A stretch of DNA of 8,211 bases from an archaeon. Lineage in GTDB: Archaea; Nanobdellota; Nanobdellia; Woesearchaeales; ARS49. Positions 1 through 4,566 of this stretch are shown here, one piece after another; the stretch's first letter is position 1, and each line of letters starts with the position of its first letter. The notes below the pieces were generated by a model, which was not told the origin of the DNA, ran no database searches, and saw only the letters and a program-made list of their open reading frames with translations. A program made the translations under genes and the position numbers. The stretch covers positions 1 through 8,211 of the forward strand of contig JACRAI010000119.1 of NCBI GenBank assembly GCA_016213425.1. Reading direction: 5' to 3'.

Positions 1-137
1 AAATAACAGCAAGAATCATACTACACAACAGAAGAAAACTAACCTACTACAACAAAATAACTAAAAACAACTAATATCCGCGCAAGACCTAAAAACCAGT
101 AATGTTTTTAAACAAAAGCCATTTTCACGCAGTTTAT
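1..137. other. Intergenic stretch upstream of tRNA-Glu, no gene seen
   Basis: A-rich on the plus strand with no convincing coding frame on either strand. The only element I can support is the tRNA promoter near its right end. It may be the 3' flank of a gene outside the window. Confidence 0.5.
105..112 (+). promoter_or_regulatory. TATA box (box A) of tRNA-Glu
   Basis: TTTTTAAA lies 26-33 bp upstream of the first tRNA base, the normal spacing between an archaeal TATA box and a transcription start. The start would therefore be close to the tRNA 5' end. Confidence 0.5.
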
Positions 138-212
138 GCTCCGGTAGTGTAGTCCGGCCCATCATACGGCACTTTCGATGCCGTGACCCGGGTTCGAATC
201 CCGGCCGGAGCA
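138..212 (+). tRNA. tRNA-Glu (UUC), intronless
   Basis: A full cloverleaf can be folded by eye. The acceptor GCTCCGG (138-144) pairs with CCGGAGC (205-211), and the discriminator is A212. The anticodon stem CGGCA/TGCCG (167-171/179-183) encloses the loop CTTTCGA, giving anticodon TTC at 174-176, which reads Glu codons. The T-stem CCGGG/CCCGG (188-192/200-204) encloses TTCGAAT. CCA is not encoded. A T7 run at 217-223 just after the gene is a likely terminator. In contrast to the tRNA-Phe downstream, no intron is present. Confidence 0.97.
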
Positions 213-223
213 GTTATTTTTTT
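213..223 (+). terminator. Oligo-T terminator of tRNA-Glu
   Basis: A T-rich run directly follows the tRNA 3' end. Archaeal RNA polymerase terminates at such U-tracts without needing a hairpin. Confidence 0.5.
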
Positions 224-318
224 GAGTTGTTTGATTTCATGTTTTAAGATTTGAACTCTAAATTTGATTGTTGTTTTTGAACTGTAATTCTCAAAATGTC
301 TCGTTTGTCACTTCATAG

Positions 319-366
319 TAGTAATATGTCAAAACATTTATAAATGTGGTCATTTTAACATTACTA
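319..366 (+). promoter_or_regulatory. trpS promoter: palindromic TATA box inside an imperfect inverted repeat
   Basis: TTTATAAAT (337-345), with A-rich BRE-like bases before it, is centred about 43 bp before the trpS start. This predicts a transcript start near 366 and a leader of about 18 nt carrying the ribosome binding site. The box lies in a perfect 12-bp palindrome, CATTTATAAATG (335-346). It is flanked by an imperfect inverted repeat: TAGTAATATGT at 319-329 and ACATTACTA at 358-366. The symmetry would suit a dimeric regulator, but that is inference. Confidence 0.5.
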
Positions 367-371
367 TTTAA

Positions 372-378
372 GGGGGGA
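372..378 (+). promoter_or_regulatory. Purine-rich ribosome binding site of trpS
   Basis: A run of six G followed by A ends 5 nt before the ATG at 384. This is a plausible though G-heavy Shine-Dalgarno match and supports the chosen start. Confidence 0.5.
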
Positions 379-383
379 TTTAT

Positions 384-1604
384 ATGGAAATAAACACAGG
401 AAGATATAAAATAAATGTTGAAGAATTAAAAAAAGGAGGGCCTGGAGGTTATGAATCTACTTATTTAACTTCTGAAGGAGATGCTGCTTCTAAAAAGTTA
501 TATTCTCTTTTAGATTCTTTTAGCGGAACCTTATTGCCTGTTAAACAAAGAATGATAAGACAAAGAAATGGTAAGGGGTTAACAGATGCTTTAGCTAAAG
601 AAGAAAGTGTAGGGATTGCTTCAGGTTTCAAACCTAGCGGTGCTTATCATTTTGGTCATAAATTAGCTTCAGGTGCTGTTGCTTTTTTTCAAAAAAATGG
701 AGCTCAAGTATTTATGCCGGTTGCAGACGTAGAATGTGATATGGATTCAAAAATATCTAAAGAAGATTATGAATACTGGGCGGCAGATAATTTGCTTGAT
801 TGGGGGGCTAACGGAGTTAATCTTGATGCTGCGCATGTTTACTTGCAATCTGAAGAATTCAGAGTTAACGGTTTAGCTTATTTGTTAGCAAGAAGTTTAA
901 GTTTTGATTTATCTGTTAATACATATGGTTTTAAAAAATTAGCTGAATCATTTCCTTTTTTATTTGCAGGAGTTACTCAAGTTGGAGATATAGTTTTACC
1001 ACAACATTCTGATTTTGGTAATGCTCATTCTTTTATGGTTAGCGGGCAAGATCAAGATGGGCATATGAAGATGACTGTTGAGTTAGTTAAAGGTTCTTTT
1101 AAAAAAGGAGTGGAGCTTCCAGGAGTTCAGACAGTTCCTTCTGCGTTTTACATTCCTCATATTAGAGGATTGGTTGGAGATAAAGCAAGTTCTAGTAAAT
1201 CTAAAGGAACGTTATATTTAGGTTCTGGACCTAATCATGAGGATATTGAAGAGAGAATAAAAAGTTCTTTGAAGAAATTTGATGCAGCACTTAGAAAGTC
1301 ACCTAAAGATGTAGCGAATTGCGCAACTGATATGGTAATGTATATTGATGCATTTAATGAAAAAGTTGAGAGCGGAAAAGATGCAGTTGAGGTAGTAAGA
1401 TCTGTTCTGCCTTCTGCATTAAGAACTCACCAAAAAAAAAGGCAAGAAGTGTTAAATTATGCTTTAGCAAGAGCTAATCAAGCAAAGTCAGAACAGCCTA
1501 ACTTTTGGAAAGTTCCTAAAAAATCCGTTGTTGACGAAGCACTAAGAAACAAAACAAAATGGTATGACTTAGTTGTAAAGTCTGCAGATAAACTGAACGC
1601 TTGA
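384..1604 (+). CDS. trpS: Tryptophan--tRNA ligase (TrpRS), divergent archaeal type
   Basis: A class Ic aminoacyl-tRNA synthetase that would charge tRNA-Trp with tryptophan in the cytoplasm. The Rossmann catalytic domain starts around residue 76. The HIGH-type signature is HFGH at 89-92, preceded by GFKPSG. The GQDQDGHMKMT block at 221-231 matches the D-Q-D-x-x-x-R/K-x-T segment typical of TrpRS rather than TyrRS. The KMSKS-type loop is K-A-S-S-S at 267-271, with Ala in place of Met. A helical C-terminal anticodon-binding part follows, for 406 aa in total, normal for archaeal TrpRS. The start at 384 has a good ribosome binding site and promoter. The gene is followed after 6 nt by a second gene, so the two form an operon. 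TrpRS rather than TyrRS is judged from the DQD block; substrate specificity is not proven. Confidence 0.82.
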   Translation: MEINTGRYKINVEELKKGGPGGYESTYLTSEGDAASKKLYSLLDSFSGTLLPVKQRMIRQRNGKGLTDALAKEESVGIASGFKPSGAYHFGHKLASGAVAFFQKNGAQVFMPVADVECDMDSKISKEDYEYWAADNLLDWGANGVNLDAAHVYLQSEEFRVNGLAYLLARSLSFDLSVNTYGFKKLAESFPFLFAGVTQVGDIVLPQHSDFGNAHSFMVSGQDQDGHMKMTVELVKGSFKKGVELPGVQTVPSAFYIPHIRGLVGDKASSSKSKGTLYLGSGPNHEDIEERIKSSLKKFDAALRKSPKDVANCATDMVMYIDAFNEKVESGKDAVEVVRSVLPSALRTHQKKRQEVLNYALARANQAKSEQPNFWKVPKKSVVDEALRNKTKWYDLVVKSADKLNA

Positions 1605-1610
1605 GAAGGT

Positions 1611-2567
1611 ATGCTAAAAAATTATTTGTCCCGAAAAAGTTTAGTTGAAAAAGTTTTAACACTTGATGAATTAGAAAAATTGAAAAGCCCTGTTAACTTA
1701 ATGATGGGACAAACTTTTGATGAGGGACAGCCTCTTGATATGCTTAAATATGCATTATTTATTATGAACTTAAGCGATTTGTTAAGAGATAGAGGGGTGG
1801 ATGTAACTGCGTCTTGGCTAATTGCAGATCATTTTATTTCTGAAATTAACAAAGACAATGATGCTGAGGTTGTAAAACGTCAAGCGATAGATAGAATTAA
1901 CTATTTGAAAAAAATTAATTCGGTTTATGACTTTAATATCTGCTTTGTTCTTTCTTCTGAACTAAGTAAAACAGATGCATACAAAACTAACTTGAAAAGG
2001 TTGCATGAGAAAAAGGACAGAAATCTTGCTTTCAGAGAAGCAGTTCTAAAATCTGTTCCTGAAGATAGAAGAAGCAATCCTGATTGTTTTGATTATTCTT
2101 TTGAAGAGTTAGCAACTATCCAGACTATGAATGCAGGAATAAAAGTTGGGCCTCAGTATGAACTGTTTTATGATGAGCCTGCAAGAAATTTTGCATCAAT
2201 GATAGGATTTAACAAACTTGTTGGAGTATACTTAACGAACTGCTGGCCTTTAGGCAATCCTGTGTTAGATGAAAAAACTAAGAATGCGATAGAAAACTTT
2301 GGAGTTTTGCCGTATAAAAAAAATAGCAAAGGTTTAGGAGATTACAGAATCGATCCTCTTAAAGATGATTCCGAAAGAGTTAAAGATTTGTTAAACAAAA
2401 CTGTTAATAATAAAGCACTGATTGATTTACAGGTTATTTTAAGTTTGGCAAGAAATAGACTTGAAGGAGTTCTAAGACCTAGTGAAATTGTAGCTCTTTC
2501 TAAAGATCAACTTGTGAGCATGTATGAAACTTATGTTGCAACTCCAATTAGGCAAGCTGTGATTTAG
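1611..2567 (+). CDS. Unknown 318-aa protein resembling a degenerate class I synthetase (TrpRS/TyrRS-like) fold
   Basis: I cannot assign a function. The start follows GAGAAGGT, a ribosome binding site lying over and just after the trpS stop codon, so it is surely co-translated with TrpRS. Residues 32-78 read like the first half of a class I catalytic domain: MGQTFDEGQPLDM, a helix, then an RGVDVT strand and a WLIADHF segment. The last resembles the strand-LADxHA element of TyrRS/TrpRS. A strand ending in SSEL (115-118) matches the position of the synthetase SE motif. There is no HIGH tetrapeptide and no KMSKS loop, so adenylation activity looks unlikely. Other striking segments are KVGPQYELFYDEPARNFA (178-195) and GVYLTNCWPLG (205-215). 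The fold similarity is judged by eye and is inference. It could be a TrpRS partner, a synthetase paralogue with another role, or unrelated. Confidence 0.75.
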   Translation: MLKNYLSRKSLVEKVLTLDELEKLKSPVNLMMGQTFDEGQPLDMLKYALFIMNLSDLLRDRGVDVTASWLIADHFISEINKDNDAEVVKRQAIDRINYLKKINSVYDFNICFVLSSELSKTDAYKTNLKRLHEKKDRNLAFREAVLKSVPEDRRSNPDCFDYSFEELATIQTMNAGIKVGPQYELFYDEPARNFASMIGFNKLVGVYLTNCWPLGNPVLDEKTKNAIENFGVLPYKKNSKGLGDYRIDPLKDDSERVKDLLNKTVNNKALIDLQVILSLARNRLEGVLRPSEIVALSKDQLVSMYETYVATPIRQAVI

Positions 2568-2571
2568 AAAG

Positions 2572-2580
2572 ATTTAAAAG
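2572..2580 (+). promoter_or_regulatory. TATA box of the eL41 operon
   Basis: ATTTAAAAG, preceded by a purine-rich BRE-like GAAAG, is centred about 29 bp before the eL41 start. This predicts a leaderless or nearly leaderless mRNA, and no Shine-Dalgarno sequence is seen before that ATG. Confidence 0.55.
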
Positions 2581-2604
2581 AGACTCTTAATTTCTGGCGT
2601 ATAA

Positions 2605-2718
2605 ATGAAGAGAAGCTCACGTCGTTGGAAGAAAAAGCGTCAAATGCGTTGGAAGTGGCAACGTAAAAGAATGAAGAAAGAAAGACGCAAACGTAGAGTA
2701 AAAGCTGGCTCTGTTTAA
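2605..2718 (+). CDS. rpl41e: Large ribosomal subunit protein eL41
   Basis: A 37-residue protein made almost wholly of Arg, Lys and Trp, beginning MKRSSRRWKKKRQMRWKW. From residue 14, MRWKWQRKRMKKERRKRR aligns without gaps to the eukaryotic 25-residue eL41 (MRAKW-type start). The N-terminal extension matches the form I recall for archaeal eL41. It is a single helix at the ribosomal subunit interface. The upstream ATG at 2605 is chosen because the extension is typical of archaea and the TATA box is spaced for it; an internal ATG at 2644 would give the short form. Arginine is mostly CGT here but AGA in neighbours, as expected for a highly expressed gene. It is easily missed because of its length. 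The next gene starts 4 nt after its stop. Confidence 0.9.
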   Translation: MKRSSRRWKKKRQMRWKWQRKRMKKERRKRRVKAGSV

Positions 2719-2722
2719 GTAA

Positions 2723-3198
2723 ATGGTTCTTCTAGAAAAAGAATTGGTTGAAATTAAGGCACACGCTGAATCTATTGCAGGAAAATCTGCAGATATGGTA
2801 TCTCGAAGCAAAGCTCTAGTTGAAATGTATTTAGATTCTAATAAAAACTATGTTTTTCCTCAGCTAGCAGCGCACGGTGCGTTGTGGGCTCAGAATTATT
2901 TTTCAAGAACTGGACCTGTTGCTAAACTAACTTCTTACAGATATTTTTACAATCGTTCAGAAAGAGAAAAAAGATATCGTATGATTTTAGATTTCCGTGA
3001 AGGTTTGCTTATTTTCCTAAATCAACCTATTTTAAATTCAAAGATTTTTCTCAAAAAGAAGAACGGATTGATAATGCAATAAAATCGTTTGATTTAGGAT
3101 TACAAGTTGGTTTTGATAGAGTGTTTGATTCTCTGAAAGAGTATAACTTGCTTCCTGAAAACTTCTTTGAACAAAGTTCTAAACAAAAAACCTTATAA
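2723..3198 (+). CDS. Unknown protein, reading frame broken by a -1 shift (frameshifted gene)
   Basis: The first part (2723-3082) encodes MVLLEKELVEIKAHAESIAG and onward, then degenerates into a K-rich tail and stops at 3080-3082. From 3001 the -1 frame is open to TAA at 3196-3198 and encodes a helical, protein-like sequence including FKDFSQKEERIDNAIKSFDL. One extra base, most simply a fourth T in the GGTTTG run at 3002-3007, would join both parts into a 158-aa protein. An alternative crossover is the slippery heptamer T-TTA-AAT at 3031-3037, which is in the correct phase for -1 ribosomal frameshifting. The gene lies 4 nt after eL41 and is presumably co-transcribed. I do not recognise the family. 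Its TAA lies inside the TATA box of the tRNA-Phe gene. Cause unresolved: sequencing indel, young pseudogene, or recoding. Confidence 0.6.
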
Positions 3199-3200
3199 AG
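3193..3200 (+). promoter_or_regulatory. TATA box of tRNA-Phe
   Basis: TTATAAAG, preceded by an A-rich BRE-like CAAAAAACC, is a strong archaeal core promoter. It predicts transcription from about 3222, giving roughly 25 nt of 5' leader before the mature tRNA. That leader is needed to form the outer helix of the first intron's BHB. Confidence 0.55.
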
Positions 3201-3251
3201 TATTTGTAATTTCACATTTACTGGGGCTAGTTCCTGCTGAGTATCATGGGG

Positions 3252-3279
3252 TTTTACGAGCGTTTGTTCGTGACCAGAA
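3252..3279 (+). other. tRNA-Phe intron 1 (28 nt, acceptor stem, between positions 4 and 5)
   Basis: The outer helix TATC/GATA (3242-3245/3281-3284) uses 5'-leader bases. The central helix is ATGG/CCAG (3246-3249/3274-3277), with an A-G mismatch at its outer end. Bulges are GG^T (3250-3252, with one further unpaired T) and AA^C (3278-3280). The inner helix TTACGAGC/GTTCGTGA (3254-3261/3266-3273), with two G-U pairs, closes a GTTT loop. Excision joins GGGG to CGA, the only join that completes the acceptor stem. It is the least perfect of the three BHB motifs. Confidence 0.75.
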
Positions 3280-3294
3280 CGATAGCTCAGCCTG

Positions 3295-3320
3295 TGAAGA
3301 CTCTCGCGGTCTTCGGCTAA
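3295..3320 (+). other. tRNA-Phe intron 2 (26 nt, D-loop, between positions 18 and 19)
   Basis: A textbook BHB: outer helix CTC/GAG (3286-3288/3322-3324), central helix AGCC/GGCT (3289-3292/3315-3318), bulges TG^T (3293-3295) and AA^G (3319-3321), inner helix GAAGAC/GTCTTC (3296-3301/3309-3314) and a 7-nt loop. Excision gives AGCTCAGCCTGGGAGAGC, a canonical D-arm. Confidence 0.85.
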
Positions 3321-3327
3321 GGAGAGC

Positions 3328-3349
3328 TTCCTCTTTAAGAGGATCTTAG
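3328..3349 (+). other. tRNA-Phe intron 3 (22 nt, between positions 25 and 26)
   Basis: Central helix GAGA/TCTT (3322-3325/3344-3347, one G-U), bulges GC^T (3326-3328) and AG^A (3348-3350), inner helix TCCTC/GAGGA (3329-3333/3339-3343) and loop TTTAA. The outer helix TGG/CTA exists only once intron 2 is gone, because it spans that exon joint (3293-3294 plus 3321). Excision joins GAGC directly to A26 and the anticodon stem. Confidence 0.8.
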
Positions 3350-3350
3350 A

Positions 3351-4031
3351 CTACGCTGAAGCCGTAGGCGTCGCTGGTTCAAATCCGGCTCGCCCCATTT
3401 TTATTTCTTGAGCAATTTTTAATTTTCGAGGGTTTGAGAAACTTATTTTTTCTAACCATTCAATTAAGTTTTTTCTTCCGTTTAAACTCAATTTATGGGA
3501 AATTCTTGCATTTGGATTTTTATATTTGTAACTCCTAATATTTGAAGTTCTAAATCCTTGATTATTTAGCGTATTTTTTACTTGCTCTAATAAGCTTTTG
3601 CTGGTTGAAGTTAATTCAATAGTGGGATAATTTGGTGCTCTTTTTTTATTTGAAACAAAAACTGAACCGTCTGTATCATAAAGACCCCTTATGGTGTGTC
3701 TTGCAAGAGTCCAATCAGAGTTAATTTTCTCAGGAATCTTTATTCTTTCACATTTATCTTGCCCATAAGGCAAACCGATTTCTTTTGTTAAAAAATTAAA
3801 TATTTCTTTAGAACCAAAAACAATTCTTAGTCCTCTACCTCTAACTTTTGCGTTTACATCTTTATTAAATACATTTTTGATCAGTTTCTGTATGTGGAGG
3901 AAATACTCTTTTTCTTTTACAGGATCACCAACGATTCCAATTATGTATTTGTTGAAATTGTTGTAAAGATAACCATCTCCCATGATTATTCCGATAAGTT
4001 CTGCTAACTGTGCTTCAATCTTCCAATTCAT
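3351..4031 (-). CDS. LAGLIDADG homing endonuclease whose C-terminus is read from antisense tRNA-Phe
   Basis: A site-specific DNA endonuclease of the two-motif monomeric LAGLIDADG type. Motif 1 is LAELIGIIMGDG at residues 9-20 (catalytic D19). Motif 2 is IRGLYDTDGSV at 114-124 (catalytic D121). Both acidic residues are intact, so it may be active. Total length is 226 aa. The last 15 residues, starting MGRAGFEPATP, are the antisense translation of the tRNA 3' exon, a familiar artefact-like peptide. The domain proper therefore ends near residue 211, and the stop (3351-3353) lies in the anticodon stem. A TATA box at 4058-4065 predicts a nearly leaderless mRNA. It is free-standing, not inside an intron or intein in this window. 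Possible roles are a remnant or agent of intron mobility, or an element inserted next to a tRNA. Confidence 0.88.
   Translation of the reverse strand: MNWKIEAQLAELIGIIMGDGYLYNNFNKYIIGIVGDPVKEKEYFLHIQKLIKNVFNKDVNAKVRGRGLRIVFGSKEIFNFLTKEIGLPYGQDKCERIKIPEKINSDWTLARHTIRGLYDTDGSVFVSNKKRAPNYPTIELTSTSKSLLEQVKNTLNNQGFRTSNIRSYKYKNPNARISHKLSLNGRKNLIEWLEKISFSNPRKLKIAQEIKMGRAGFEPATPTASA
3398..3402 (+). terminator. Short oligo-T after tRNA-Phe
   Basis: Five T residues directly follow the discriminator base. This is a weak but typically placed U-tract terminator, and it lies inside the antisense endonuclease gene. Confidence 0.35.
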
Positions 4032-4057
4032 TTGAGTCTGAATATTTTTGAAGTTTC

Positions 4058-4065
4058 TTTAAATA
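4058..4065 (-). promoter_or_regulatory. TATA box of the homing endonuclease gene
   Basis: TATTTAAA on the minus strand is centred 30 bp upstream of the ATG at 4031, consistent with a nearly leaderless transcript. Confidence 0.5.
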
Positions 4066-4077
4066 TGCTACGCGTGT

Positions 4078-4158
4078 ATGTCCAGTGTCCAGTGAACCTT
4101 TGTTTTGTGTTTTTAGAGCTTTAAAGTGAAGAATTCTGTGTTTAAGAGATGTCCAGTG
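4078..4158. repeat. Three GTCCAGTG copies between the divergent endonuclease and I9-like genes
   Basis: GTCCAGTG occurs at 4080-4087, 4087-4094 (sharing one base) and 4151-4158. The first and third are part of the 10-bp direct repeat ATGTCCAGTG (4078-4087 and 4149-4158). The surrounding patch is more GC-rich than its flanks. It could be a regulator binding site or a scar from insertion of the endonuclease; neither is shown. Confidence 0.5.
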
Positions 4159-4192
4159 GGTTGACCGTGCGGATATTAATTATTAGAAAACC

Positions 4193-4200
4193 TTTTAAAT
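4193..4200 (+). promoter_or_regulatory. TATA box of the 97-aa gene
   Basis: TTTTAAAT, preceded by AGAAAACC, is centred about 36 bp before the ATG at 4233 and predicts a leader of about 10 nt. It lies downstream of the in-frame codons at 4149-4190, arguing against a longer N-terminus. Confidence 0.45.
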
Positions 4201-4232
4201 TTAAATTCATTTTGAAGACTTATTGGATCATA

Positions 4233-4526
4233 ATGACTAAAAAATCAAAAATAAGTGGAAGTTTAGAAAAAAAGTTAAAGCAAGGAGAGATTGTTGAAGC
4301 TTTGATTGTTCCTAAAGGTTATGACGAAGATGTTTCTGGAAGAAGAGAAGTTGTTGATAGATGGGATAAAGTTACTGCTCCAGTACTCAAATATTTGAAA
4401 GATAAAGGTTTTGAAAATTACAGTAGTGCAATGTTTTTTGTTTACGTAAAATTAAATGCGCAGCAAGCATATGATTTGGCAAAACAGGATTTTGTTGAAT
4501 CAATAATGCCCAATTACCAATTCTGA
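4233..4526 (+). CDS. Small protein resembling a subtilisin propeptide / I9 inhibitor domain
   Basis: 97 aa, starting MTKKSKISGS. An in-frame extension to 4149 is rejected because the TATA box lies within it. The C-terminal half has the look of an inhibitor I9/propeptide domain: a helix around 41-57, then NYSSAMFFVYVKL (62-74), a helix starting AQQAYDLAK (76-84), and DFVESIMPNY (86-95). The last is like the V-E-S-V-E-P-D ending that occupies a protease active site. There is no signal peptide or membrane segment and no subtilase gene in the window. If real, it could be a stand-alone chaperone or inhibitor for a serine protease encoded elsewhere. The assignment rests on pattern reading only. Confidence 0.7.
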   Translation: MTKKSKISGSLEKKLKQGEIVEALIVPKGYDEDVSGRREVVDRWDKVTAPVLKYLKDKGFENYSSAMFFVYVKLNAQQAYDLAKQDFVESIMPNYQF

Positions 4527-4535
4527 GAAGATAAG

Positions 4536-4545
4536 TTTTATATAT
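4536..4545 (+). promoter_or_regulatory. TATA box of the coiled-coil membrane protein
   Basis: TTTTATATAT is centred about 26 bp before the ATG at 4567, so the mRNA is probably leaderless. This supports 4567 as a true gene start even though the frame closes after 57 codons. Confidence 0.6.
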
Positions 4546-4566
4546 GTAAAAATTATTTTTATACTT

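Larger units (their letters stand above)
3248..3397 (+). tRNA. tRNA-Phe (GAA) with three non-canonical BHB introns
   Basis: Exons are 3248-3251, 3280-3294, 3321-3327 and 3350-3397. Joined, they give a 74-nt cloverleaf with no mismatches: acceptor GGGGCGA/TCGCCCC; T8 A9; D-stem GCTC/GAGC; A26; anticodon stem CTACG/CGTAG with loop CTGAAGC (anticodon GAA at 3358-3360); variable GCGTC; T-stem GCTGG/CCGGC with one G-U pair around TTCAAAT; discriminator A3397, as expected for Phe. The introns fall after positions 4, 18 and 25; the usual 37/38 site has none. Each junction lies in a BHB-type structure cut between the second and third bulge bases, as the archaeal splicing endonuclease does. CCA is not encoded. 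C38 in the anticodon loop is less common than A38. The 5' end overlaps no confident protein gene; the 3' exon is covered antisense by a homing endonuclease gene. Confidence 0.88.

Noticed and set aside
213..383. Possible small RNA gene (C/D box type) between tRNA-Glu and trpS
   Set aside because: No paired C (RTGATGA) and D (CTGA) boxes with suitable spacing could be found.
2617..2811. 64-aa minus-strand frame
   Set aside because: It is the antisense shadow of eL41 and the start of the next gene, with low-complexity Ser/Phe/Thr composition.
3327..3346. TTCCT-CTTTAAG-AGGAT as an anticodon arm (Leu UAA or an ochre-reading tRNA)
   Set aside because: It leaves an implausibly long variable region and unpaired stem ends, whereas CTACG/CGTAG gives a perfect arm with the correct spacing to the T-arm.
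3167..3349. 60-aa plus-strand frame (TTG start) reading PYKVFVISHLLGLVP, possibly a second frameshifted continuation of the gene at 2723
   Set aside because: It runs through the tRNA-Phe promoter, the first three exons and their introns, and its later residues are dictated by tRNA sequence. The preceding gene has its own stop at 3196-3198. A further indel in the A6 run at 3184-3189 cannot be fully excluded.
3350..3397. tRNA 3' fragment as an integrase attachment-site remnant
   Set aside because: This was my first reading because only the 3' half looked intact. The BHB introns account for the missing 5' half, and no integrase or second copy of the fragment is in the window.
4149..4232. N-terminal extension of the 97-aa protein from an upstream ATG
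   Set aside because: A good TATA box at 4193-4200 lies inside it, and the extra residues are not protein-like.
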